Shown: piece after piece, positions 1 through 5,585 of the stretch
Numbering within the stretch: the first letter of the stretch is position 1
Layout of the letters: each line of letters starts with the position of its first letter
Assembly (NCBI GenBank): GCA_012510755.1
Contig: JAAZHL010000340.1
Location: forward strand, 1 to 6,605
Origin: Leucobacter sp.
GTDB lineage: Bacteria; Actinomycetota; Actinomycetes; Actinomycetales; Microbacteriaceae
Length of the DNA stretch: 6,605 nt
Direction of reading: 5' to 3'
Translations under genes and position numbers: made by a program
The notes under the pieces: generated by a model
The model's database searches: none
Seen by the model: the letters and a program-made list of their open reading frames with translations, nothing else
Told to the model about the DNA's origin: nothing

Positions 1-804
1 CGGTGCGGGGACACCGAGCTGGTCAGCGAGCTCTGTCGCAATGCGAATGTCTTTCAGGTGCAGCCCAAGCGTGAAGCCCGAGTTGAACTGACGAGGAATC
101 ACGTAGCGAGGCCACTTCAACATGGTCGACCAGCTGCGGCCGCTCGAGCCGTTGATCGCGTCTGACATGACCTGCGGGTCGAGACCGAACTTCTGCCCAA
201 TCACCATTGCTTCAGCGCTCGCGATGAACGAGGCGCCCGAGAGCAGGTTATTGATTGCCTTCAACGCATGACCAGCACCAATCGCACCGGCATGCACGAC
301 ATTGCTGCCGATGCGGTCGAGTGCGGGGCGAACAATCGCGTCTAGCTCGGCAGGGCCTCCGACCATCACCGAAAGCGTGCCTTCGGTCGCACCGGGCACG
401 CCGCCCGACACAGGTGCGTCGATGAAGCGAACATTGCGGCTCGCAGCCTCTTCGCCCATGCGCACAGTCTCGGCAGGCTTCGACGAGCTCATGTCAACGA
501 CGATGCACTCAGGGGCGTGTTCACGCACCGCATCAAGCATACCGCTGCCAAGCAGCACCGCCTCAACGATCGCCGAGTTCGGCACCATCAGAATGAGCAT
601 GCGAGCACCGGTGACCAGCTGCTCAATCGAACCCACCCGGGTGTACCCGGCTTCGCCCTCAAGCGCAGCACCCTGCTCGGGATTGACATCGTAACCCTGC
701 ACCTGAAACCCACCACTGAGCAGGCGGCGCACCATAGGCACGCCCATGTTACCAAGGCCAACAAACCCGATGCGGTCTTCTGCAGCTAACGGGGCTTCAG
801 CCAT
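1..804 (-). CDS. NAD(P)-dependent beta-hydroxyacid dehydrogenase (3-hydroxyisobutyrate dehydrogenase family), second copy, 3' end missing
   Basis: The frame is open from ATG at 804 to the window edge, giving 268 residues. Family members are about 290-300 residues, so roughly the last 30 are missing. Visible order: a Rossmann dinucleotide motif GFVGLGNMG (residues 13-21); Asp39 at the end of the second strand (YDVNP), which suggests NAD rather than NADP; the substrate-binding motif DAPVSGG (129-135); then GHALKAINN (178-186), holding the family's catalytic Lys182 and Asn186; then KD at 251-252 in the C-terminal helical domain. All expected active-site residues are present. Such enzymes reversibly oxidise beta-hydroxyacids to semialdehydes or ketoacids in the cytosol; the substrate here cannot be read from sequence. 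It overlaps the cupin stop by one base (TAATG) and has a strong Shine-Dalgarno GAGGTGATC. It is a clear paralogue of the dehydrogenase at 1239-2138. Family assignment is secure; 3-hydroxyisobutyrate, tartronate semialdehyde, threonate or another substrate are all possible. Confidence 0.93.
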   Translation of the reverse strand, partial: MAEAPLAAEDRIGFVGLGNMGVPMVRRLLSGGFQVQGYDVNPEQGAALEGEAGYTRVGSIEQLVTGARMLILMVPNSAIVEAVLLGSGMLDAVREHAPECIVVDMSSSKPAETVRMGEEAASRNVRFIDAPVSGGVPGATEGTLSVMVGGPAELDAIVRPALDRIGSNVVHAGAIGAGHALKAINNLLSGASFIASAEAMVIGQKFGLDPQVMSDAINGSSGRSWSTMLKWPRYVIPRQFNSGFTLGLHLKDIRIATELADQLGVPAP

Positions 805-1211
805 TACTGATCACCTCGCGCAGCTTGCACCATGCTCTCGTACTCATCTGCGCTGACCTCTTCTAACCACTCGGTGGTGCCGAGCGAGATCGCGGTATGT
901 ACCAAGAAGCTGTCATCGTCTGAACCATGCCAGTGGTCTTCACCGGGCGGGGTCCAAATGGTGTCACCCTTGCGAATGCGCTGCACGCCACCATCGCGAG
1001 TGGCAACCCAGCCCTCGCCCGAGGTGACCTCAAGAAACTGACCGCCCTCGTGGCGGTGCCAGTAGGTGCGGCTGCAGGGACCGAAGTGCACACTGTTGAT
1101 GAGCACACCATCGGTCTTCGCCATAACCGGGTCGCCCCAAACCTGGCCCGTAAAGGTATCGGTGCGCTGATCGACCTTCGCACCTTCTGCTCGTGCGTGA
1201 ATGACCTTCAT
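804..1211 (-). CDS. Small single-domain cupin, (R)-hydroxynitrile-lyase-like metal-binding type
   Basis: This is a complete 135-residue protein with a single cupin barrel. Motif 1 is seen as RTYWHRHEGGQFLEVTSGEG (48-67) and motif 2 as KGDTIWTPPGEDHWHG (81-96). The residues matching the Mn ligands of the cupin hydroxynitrile lyases from Granulicella and Acidobacterium are all present: His52, His54, Gln58 and His93. His105 occupies the place of their active-site histidine. The TFTG start (19-22), the HWHG box and the C-terminal WLEEVS stretch also resemble that family as I remember it. Those enzymes cleave mandelonitrile in vitro, but their natural roles are mostly unknown, so I do not claim that activity. 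In this operon a decarboxylase, isomerase or lyase role on a pathway intermediate is equally possible. It is one of only two genes here preceded by a non-coding gap, and it has the best Shine-Dalgarno site in the window. Cytosolic; no signal peptide. Confidence 0.88.
   Translation of the reverse strand: MKVIHARAEGAKVDQRTDTFTGQVWGDPVMAKTDGVLINSVHFGPCSRTYWHRHEGGQFLEVTSGEGWVATRDGGVQRIRKGDTIWTPPGEDHWHGSDDDSFLVHTAISLGTTEWLEEVSADEYESMVQAARGDQ
809..817 (-). promoter_or_regulatory. Strong Shine-Dalgarno for the second dehydrogenase
   Basis: GAGGTGATC matches nine consecutive bases of the usual anti-Shine-Dalgarno complement, four bases before the ATG at 804. It lies inside the last codons of the cupin gene. 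It fixes 804 as the start and suggests independent ribosome loading in addition to coupling through TAATG. Confidence 0.75.
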
Positions 1212-1220
1212 TTGCTTGCT

Positions 1221-1230
1221 CCTCCTTAGG
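1221..1230 (-). promoter_or_regulatory. Strong Shine-Dalgarno for the cupin gene, in the 27-bp gap
   Basis: The gap 1212-1238 between the dehydrogenase stop and the cupin start holds CCTAAGGAGG, nine bases before the ATG at 1211. AAGGAGG is a full match to the anti-Shine-Dalgarno complement. The site overlaps a small near-palindrome, CTCCTAAGGAG, with a one-base centre; this is too tight to form a stable hairpin. No promoter boxes or terminator fit in so short a gap. Confidence 0.8.
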
Positions 1231-1238
1231 AGTTCCCG

Positions 1239-2138
1239 TTATTCTTCAGGGTCGGCATGGAGTCGAACTCCGCCGGCCAGATCGCCGAGTGCATCTACCA
1301 CCCGGTTGCTAATTTCACCGCCACGCCCAGTCTGCAGCGCTACCCCGAAGGCCGAAATAGGCCCCGAGGCGTGCAAACTTGGCACCCCGATCTCTCGCAA
1401 GTGATCGACATACAGCAAGATGTCTTTCATCATCAGCCCCGAGGTGAGGCCACCTTCAAGGTAGTCACCCTGCGCGATCGATGGGAATCTATTCTGTGTC
1501 GCCCAGTTCATGCCGCTCGACGAGTTGATGACCTCAAGCAGCTGCGGCGCATCGAGGCCGGCCTTCTTCCCGGCGATCAGCACCTCAGCACTGGACGACA
1601 GGTTCACCGCGTTCAGAAAGTTGTTCAGCAGCTTTGCCGTGTGCCCAGCACCCGACTCGCCCATGTGAAACACCTTCGACGCGATCATGTCGAGTACGGG
1701 GGTCACCTGCTGCAATGCCGCTGCAGAACCGCCGACCATCAGGGTCAACGTGCCCTTCGCCGCTGCAGCAGCGCCGCCCGACACACCGGCGTCGATGAGC
1801 TCGACGCCCTTCTCCAACAGCACAGCATGAATGCGCTGTGTTGATGCGGTCGCGGCAGTGCTCAGGTCGACTACCACGGTGCCCGGTCGCAAGTGCGAAG
1901 CGAGCCCGTCTTCGCCGAGCATGACGGCTTCAATGATTTTGCTATCTGGCAGTGACAGCAAGATCACGTCGGCTTCGCGGGCGACCTGCGCAGCGCTCTC
2001 GGCTTCGCGTGCCCCAATGCTGGCGGCAAGGCCGGGGGCGCGGTCATATGCGACCACGGCCCCGCCCTCACGCAAAATGCTGCTCACCATGCGTGAGCCC
2101 ATGTTGCCGATGCCGATAAAACCGATCTCAGCGCTCAT
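1239..2138 (-). CDS. NAD(P)-dependent beta-hydroxyacid dehydrogenase (3-hydroxyisobutyrate dehydrogenase family), first copy
   Basis: This is a complete 299-residue protein, the usual family length. The N-terminal Rossmann domain has GFIGIGNMG (6-14) and an acidic Asp32 in AYDRAP (30-35), which favours NAD. The substrate motif reads DAGVSGG (116-122), with Ser120 kept but Gly118 where most family members have Pro. The catalytic segment AGHTAKLLNN (164-173) supplies Lys169 and Asn173. The C-terminal helical domain has KD at 238-239. The protein aligns along its whole visible length with the dehydrogenase at 1-804, including the shared NSSSG/NGSSG...W segment near residue 205, so the two are paralogues that probably act on different or successive intermediates. 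It starts within an ATGA overlap with the upstream MBL gene. Cytosolic. A pseudo-enzyme is unlikely because all core residues are present. The exact substrate (3-hydroxyisobutyrate, 2-hydroxy-3-oxopropionate, a sulfo- or aromatic analogue) is undetermined. Confidence 0.94.
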   Translation of the reverse strand: MSAEIGFIGIGNMGSRMVSSILREGGAVVAYDRAPGLAASIGAREAESAAQVAREADVILLSLPDSKIIEAVMLGEDGLASHLRPGTVVVDLSTAATASTQRIHAVLLEKGVELIDAGVSGGAAAAAKGTLTLMVGGSAAALQQVTPVLDMIASKVFHMGESGAGHTAKLLNNFLNAVNLSSSAEVLIAGKKAGLDAPQLLEVINSSSGMNWATQNRFPSIAQGDYLEGGLTSGLMMKDILLYVDHLREIGVPSLHASGPISAFGVALQTGRGGEISNRVVDALGDLAGGVRLHADPEE

Positions 2139-2929
2139 CGCACCCGCACCCCAAAGCCAGGATCCTCGTCAGAGAGCGCAGTAAAACGATCAAATACGAG
2201 AGGATCGTGACCGGCAACGTATGCAATGTTCTTGCGCTTGGCGAGACCCGAGATCACGTCGAACGCCTGGTACATGCGTTCGAGGTCGTGCACCATCAAG
2301 AAGGGGCGATCAAGCAGCACCTCGTCGTAGTAGTGCACCGCATCAGACGCGAGCAGCACTTCGCCGCCCTCGCCATCGACCAACACAATCAGCTGACCTG
2401 GCGTGTGCCCACCAACCTCGATCGCGGTGACGCCCGGGGCGACATCGAGCACGCCCGCCATGCGCTGCACCCGGTGGTCAGCCTCGTACCGAAGCAGTGC
2501 CTCGATGTCGGGCCGCTCAACCGAGTGCGCGAACTGTGAACGACGCGAGATAGGCCCAGCCCAGAAGTCAAACTCGCGAGACGAGATGACAAACTTTGCG
2601 TTCGGAAACAGCGACACGTTGCCCGTGTGATCGTAATGACCGTGGGTGATGATGACGGTGTCGACCCGGGCGGGGTCAACCCCCCCCCGCGCCAGACCGT
2701 CAATCACCGAGGTCGTCATGATGCGTCCCCTGGGCTCGCCGACCTCTGGCGTGAAGCCAGTGTCGACGATGATCGTGCGCTTGTTGTTGCGCACTACCCA
2801 GAAGAAGTAGTCCATGTCGAGCGGCTCATTCTCAGCACCCGCATAGGTGTGAAAGTTGAGATACACCGACGCTGCATCAGTCGACCGGGTCGCATAGCGA
2901 ACCGCCAGCACCTCGTATGTTTCGCTCAT
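2135..2929 (-). CDS. Metallo-beta-lactamase-fold hydrolase, N-acyl-homoserine-lactonase-like
   Basis: This is a complete 264-residue protein, in the range of AHL-lactonase-like MBL enzymes. The metal set is intact: HGHYDH (His96, His98, Asp100, His101), His175 in GGHTPGQ, Asp196 in LLASDAVHYY and His241 in AGHDP. This predicts a two-metal (usually zinc) hydrolase. IIVDTGF (53-59) is the conserved strand and turn before the active site. There is no signal peptide, so it should act in the cytosol. Family members open lactones (acyl-homoserine lactones, 4-pyridoxolactone) or hydrolyse other esters. Its place between an importer and two hydroxyacid dehydrogenases makes a catabolic lactonase more likely than quorum quenching, but that is inference. 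It overlaps livM by four bases (ATGA) and the next dehydrogenase by four (ATGA). A run of nine G lies in codons 81-84, just before the metal motif. Fold and metal site are secure; substrate is unknown. Confidence 0.92.
   Translation of the reverse strand: MSETYEVLAVRYATRSTDAASVYLNFHTYAGAENEPLDMDYFFWVVRNNKRTIIVDTGFTPEVGEPRGRIMTTSVIDGLARGGVDPARVDTVIITHGHYDHTGNVSLFPNAKFVISSREFDFWAGPISRRSQFAHSVERPDIEALLRYEADHRVQRMAGVLDVAPGVTAIEVGGHTPGQLIVLVDGEGGEVLLASDAVHYYDEVLLDRPFLMVHDLERMYQAFDVISGLAKRKNIAYVAGHDPLVFDRFTALSDEDPGFGVRVR
2680..2688 (-). repeat. Nine-G homopolymer inside the MBL hydrolase gene
   Basis: The coding strand reads CGG GGG GGG GTT across codons 81-84, a run of nine G. One extra G would give an immediate TGA (GGT TGA). 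One lost G would shift into a frame that stays open to about position 2389 but loses the HGHYDH motif. The run is a possible slippage site. Confidence 0.9.
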
Positions 2930-3945
2930 GCCTTCACCTCAGCTGCTTCTGCCGCCTTCATCGCTGCGATGGCACGCGAATTGCGGTTGTCACGAATTTT
3001 CTTCACAAGACCAATGATGCCCTTCGGCAAGAAGAGAATCACGAGCATCAGAATAAGGCCGTGAATCATGGCTGCGAGACCAGGGATCGAGCCGGCCGCC
3101 TGGTTCACCTGAGCAATGACGGGCTGCAAGATGAGTTCACCGAGCACACCACCGAGGAGCTGACCCGCACCACCCAAGATGCCTGCGGTCACCGGATCTA
3201 GCGAGGCGTGCACGCCAAACGCCGTGTCAGCGTCCATCAGCTTGTAGGTCGCAAGGTAGAACACACCGGCAAGCGCTGCCATCGCGCCACTGATCGCCAT
3301 CGCGATGACCTTGTAGCTCAGCACACGAACACCGAGTGCCGCGGCGGCATCTTGGTCGTCACGAATTGCGCGCAGCTTGAGGCCGAACTTTGAGTTGGCC
3401 ACCCACCACAGCACGAACGTCGCAATGATTGCCACGCCGAGCGCCAAGAAGTAGTAGACACGGGTCTGCGGAAACTGCAGGCCGAGCACGTTCACCTCGC
3501 GGCTGAACGGCAGGTTCAGGCCGTATTGGCCACCGGTGTAGTCCGCGAAGTAACGCACCAGTTCAAACAGCGCCACGACCAAGAAGAAGGTCACGACCGA
3601 GAAGTAGTGCCCTCGCAGTCGCAGTGTGATGTAGCCGATACCGGCTGCGAACAGCGCAGTGAGCAAGATCGCGGGGATCAGCCCGATCAGCAGGGGAATA
3701 CCAAACGTCTGCTGCAGGATGCCGGCCGCGTACGCGCCCACGCCAAAGAAGGCAAGCTGTGCAAGCGACCACTGCCCGGCGTAACCGGCCATGAGGTTCC
3801 AGCTCTGTGCAACAGCAGAGAACAGCAGGCCAAGGGTCAGCACTCGAATCCAGAACGTCTGCTGCAGCAACGCACCGATCAACACGAGAACTACGATTGC
3901 GCCGATGATGGCGACGCGCTTCCAGAGAGTAGCGTTCATTTTCAT
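2926..3945 (-). CDS. livM: HAAT-family ABC importer permease, LivM type
   Basis: This 339-residue integral membrane protein is a typical LivM-type permease. Hydrophobic segments span about residues 12-30, 33-50, 60-78, 84-106, 113-132, 162-182, 212-233, 251-275 and 288-310. Diagnostic stretches are NLMAGYAGQWSLAQLAFFGV (50-69), the cytoplasmic coupling loop FGLKLRAIRDDQDAAAALGV (187-206) that contacts the ATPase, GGAGQLLGG (258-266) and the terminal LPKGIIGLV (306-314). There is no fused ATPase domain, unlike some LivM-LivG fusions. The charged, Ala/Lys-rich tail (315-339) is cytoplasmic, and its last codons supply the Shine-Dalgarno of the next gene. It pairs with the LivH-type subunit to form the membrane channel. 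It starts in a TAATG overlap with livH; a second ATG two codons on (3939) is a possible alternative start. Gene symbol is by family; the transported compound need not be a branched-chain amino acid. Confidence 0.93.
   Translation of the reverse strand: MKMNATLWKRVAIIGAIVVLVLIGALLQQTFWIRVLTLGLLFSAVAQSWNLMAGYAGQWSLAQLAFFGVGAYAAGILQQTFGIPLLIGLIPAILLTALFAAGIGYITLRLRGHYFSVVTFFLVVALFELVRYFADYTGGQYGLNLPFSREVNVLGLQFPQTRVYYFLALGVAIIATFVLWWVANSKFGLKLRAIRDDQDAAAALGVRVLSYKVIAMAISGAMAALAGVFYLATYKLMDADTAFGVHASLDPVTAGILGGAGQLLGGVLGELILQPVIAQVNQAAGSIPGLAAMIHGLILMLVILFLPKGIIGLVKKIRDNRNSRAIAAMKAAEAAEVKA
2931..2940 (-). promoter_or_regulatory. Shine-Dalgarno for the MBL hydrolase
   Basis: GAGGTGAAGG in the last codons of livM lies just before the ATG at 2929; the GAGGTG core is five bases from the start. 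With the ATGA overlap it supports 2929 as the start and coupled translation. Confidence 0.6.
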
Positions 3946-4802
3946 TATGCGCGTCCCCTTCCAAGAATGCCTCGTGGCCGTACAAGCAGTACCACAAGAA
4001 CAAGAACGAACAGGGCAGTGTTCACCAGCGCAGAGCTGAAGTACACCGTGACCGCGGTCATCACCAGCGCCACCAGCATCGAGGCGATCGCACCACCCCA
4101 GATGTCACCGAGACCACCGATAATCACGATGGCGAACGCGATGATCGCGAAAGCCAAGCCTCTGTCGGCACCGAAGGTGACGTAGGTCGAGATGATGCCA
4201 CCTGCTGCACCCGCGAGGCCTGCGCCCACAGTGAACGCAAGCAGCGACAGTGCGCGGTCATTGATGCCGGCAAGCTGCACCGACACACGATCGTCGGTCA
4301 CCGCAGTGACGGCCTTACCGACCTTGGTGCGGTTCAGCAGCAGCAGGGTGATGCCACCAAGCACGACTGCGTACAAGAACGCAACGACCTGGGTCACACG
4401 AATCGGAATCTCACCGAGGTACCAGATACCAAGATCCATCTGCACCGTGTGGAAATCTGAGCCGAAGACGATGAGCAGCACAGCTACGACAACCGCGTTG
4501 AAACCGATCAGGGCGAACATGCGCACCAGGGCGCTGTTGGTCGTGTACCGCAAGTAGCCGAGGTAGAGCACCGCGCCAATAGCGCCGACCACCACCATGT
4601 CGACAAGTACCAACAGCAGCGGATCCCATCCGAGCCACTGGTTTAAGTAGAACGTCGAGTACGCGCCCAATATGATCATCGCGCCGTGCGCGAAGTTCAC
4701 GATGTCGAGCACACCGAGAATAATGTTCAGCCCCAGCGACAAGACGAAATAGACGCCTCCGAGAAGGAACGCTGAGACAAGAACGTTTGCAAGGACATCC
4801 AT
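3945..4802 (-). CDS. livH: HAAT-family ABC importer permease, LivH type
   Basis: This is a complete 285-residue membrane protein, the usual LivH length. Hydrophobic segments lie at about residues 6-30, 38-56, 60-84, 94-114, 134-157, 184-206, 216-246 and 258-275. Family hallmarks are LGLNIILGVLDIVNFAHGAM (23-42), the coupling loop RTKVGKAVTAVTDDRVSVQL (158-177) and IIGGLGDIWGGAIASM (227-242). It ends with the short basic tail RPRGILGRGRA that is common in this family. It forms the translocation channel with the LivM-type subunit and is driven by the LivF-type ATPase plus, presumably, a LivG partner not in this window. It starts in a TGATG overlap with livF and ends in a TAATG overlap with livM. 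Substrate specificity is set mainly by the binding protein and cannot be assigned from the permease. Confidence 0.94.
   Translation of the reverse strand: MDVLANVLVSAFLLGGVYFVLSLGLNIILGVLDIVNFAHGAMIILGAYSTFYLNQWLGWDPLLLVLVDMVVVGAIGAVLYLGYLRYTTNSALVRMFALIGFNAVVVAVLLIVFGSDFHTVQMDLGIWYLGEIPIRVTQVVAFLYAVVLGGITLLLLNRTKVGKAVTAVTDDRVSVQLAGINDRALSLLAFTVGAGLAGAAGGIISTYVTFGADRGLAFAIIAFAIVIIGGLGDIWGGAIASMLVALVMTAVTVYFSSALVNTALFVLVLVVLLVRPRGILGRGRA
3950..3962 (-). repeat. 13-base repeat, copy 2, in front of livM (Shine-Dalgarno region)
   Basis: GGAAGGGGACGCG ends four bases before the livM ATG and contains the Shine-Dalgarno-like GGAAGGGG. It encodes G-R-G-R at the end of LivH. An identical 13-mer lies at 4808-4820 in another reading frame. 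Confidence 0.7.
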
Positions 4803-5536
4803 CAGGCCGCGTCCCCTTCCGTAACAGTCTGGCCAAGGTAAACGGCCGTCAGAGCGTCGGGGTTCTGCCTGAACTCTTCACCGTCGCCCTCGTAAACTTT
4901 TGTACCTTCGTGCAGCACGATCAGGTTGTCGGCGACTTCAAGCACGCGACCCACCTCTTGCTCCACAAGAATGATGCTCACTCCGGTCTCGATGAGGCGA
5001 GGCAGTGCCTCATAAATCTCATCGACGATGATCGGAGCAAGACCGAGCGAAGGCTCGTCAATCAGCAGGCACGATGGGCGGGCCATGAGGGCCCGACCCA
5101 CCGCAACCATTTGCTGTTCGCCACCGCTCAACACCCCGGCGTTGCGGCCGAGAATGTTTTTCAGTGGCGGAAAGAGCTCAATGACCTCGGCCTCCCGCGC
5201 GGCACGTTCAGCACGCTTCGCGTGGAACGCACCGAGCAGCAGGTTGTCCTTCACCGAGAGCGACTTAAACAGTCGTCGCCCCTCTTGAACCATGGCGATG
5301 CCCTTGCGGGCGCGCTTGTCAGCAGTGAGCTTTCCAAGCTCTTCGCCACGCCATTCGATGCTGCCCGATTTCAGGGGCACCACACCGGTTATGGCACGAA
5401 GCAGGGTCGACTTACCTGCACCGTTCGGGCCGATCACTCCAAGGAGGCTGCCCTCCGAGGGTTCCAGTGAGATCCCATTAATGGCGATCAAATCACCGTA
5501 CCCCGCACGGATATTAGTCGTTCTCAGCAATGTCAC
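4802..5536 (-). CDS. livF: HAAT-family ABC importer ATPase, LivF type
   Basis: This is a complete 244-residue ABC ATPase, close to the usual LivF length. Motifs in order: A-loop Tyr13 (AGYGDL), Walker A GPNGAGKST (36-44), Q-loop Gln84 in AMVQEGRRLF (81-90), the LivF-typical signature VLSGGEQQM (134-142), and Walker B LLIDEPSLGLAP (156-167) with catalytic Glu160. At the switch-histidine position it has Gln192 (ILVEQEV), as LivF proteins usually do. This agrees with LivF working as one half of a heterodimer with LivG. The start is GTG at 5536: no in-frame ATG occurs nearby, the Walker A position fits the family, and GAAAAGGG lies eight bases upstream. It follows the binding-protein gene after a 49-bp gap and overlaps livH by one base (TGATG). 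It is a cytosolic, membrane-associated subunit that powers uptake. Confidence 0.95.
   Translation of the reverse strand: MTLLRTTNIRAGYGDLIAINGISLEPSEGSLLGVIGPNGAGKSTLLRAITGVVPLKSGSIEWRGEELGKLTADKRARKGIAMVQEGRRLFKSLSVKDNLLLGAFHAKRAERAAREAEVIELFPPLKNILGRNAGVLSGGEQQMVAVGRALMARPSCLLIDEPSLGLAPIIVDEIYEALPRLIETGVSIILVEQEVGRVLEVADNLIVLHEGTKVYEGDGEEFRQNPDALTAVYLGQTVTEGDAA
4808..4820 (-). repeat. 13-base repeat, copy 1, in front of livH (Shine-Dalgarno region)
   Basis: GGAAGGGGACGCG ends five bases before the livH ATG. Here it encodes part of T-E-G-D-A-A at the end of LivF. The identical sequence before livM (3950-3962) is read in a different frame. Confidence 0.7.
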
Positions 5537-5544
5537 TTCAATTG

Positions 5545-5552
5545 CCCTTTTC
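5545..5552 (-). promoter_or_regulatory. Shine-Dalgarno-like site for livF
   Basis: GAAAAGGG sits eight bases before the GTG at 5536. It is a moderate match to the anti-Shine-Dalgarno complement, and it supports the GTG start in the absence of a nearby ATG. Confidence 0.5.
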
Positions 5553-5560
5553 TAGGTCGG

Positions 5561-5579
5561 CCGATCTCGTTCAGACCGG
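5561..5579 (-). promoter_or_regulatory. Small intercistronic stem-loop between the binding-protein gene and livF
   Basis: In the transcript, CCGGUC (5579-5574) can pair with GAUCGG (5566-5561), with one G-U pair, around a seven-base loop UGAACGA. It starts seven bases after the binding-protein stop codon. No U-run follows, so it is not an ordinary intrinsic terminator. Stem-loops in this position often protect the abundant binding-protein message or reduce readthrough; that role here is inference. The overlapping DNA palindrome AGACCGGTCT (5573-5582) could instead be a protein site. Confidence 0.3.
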
Positions 5580-5585
5580 TCTTCG

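Noticed and set aside
302..694. Plus-strand open frames at the left end (302-694 and 517-789)
   Set aside because: They are opposite the second dehydrogenase, whose full reading frame and motifs are readable from 804 to 1. The Ser/Thr/Pro-rich products are shadow translations.
1219..1231. CTCCTAAGGAG near-palindrome as a hairpin hiding the cupin ribosome site
   Set aside because: Only one base separates the two arms, so a hairpin cannot form. The symmetry follows from the Shine-Dalgarno sequence and a chance complementary pentamer.
1257..1844. Plus-strand open frame (195 codons) opposite the first dehydrogenase
   Set aside because: It is antisense to a complete dehydrogenase with an intact active site. 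The His/Arg/Gln-rich product shows no family features.
2389..2703. Minus-strand open frame of 104 codons within the MBL gene as a separate small gene
   Set aside because: It is the shifted frame of the MBL gene and its product lacks any motif. It matters only as the frame entered if the nine-G tract loses one base.
3526..4185. Plus-strand open frame (219 codons) across the livM-livH junction
   Set aside because: It lies opposite two clear permease genes. Its product is a low-complexity mix of Gln, Arg, His and Thr without membrane or enzyme motifs.
4787..5470. Long plus-strand open frame (227 codons) opposite livF
   Set aside because: It is antisense to an ATPase with every ABC motif intact, has no recognisable domain, and is the kind of open frame GC-rich coding DNA produces on the opposite strand.
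5537..5585. Intrinsic terminator or new promoter between the binding-protein gene and livF
   Set aside because: The stem is short with a G-U pair, and AGAAAAGGG follows instead of a U-run. I see no convincing -35/-10 pair.
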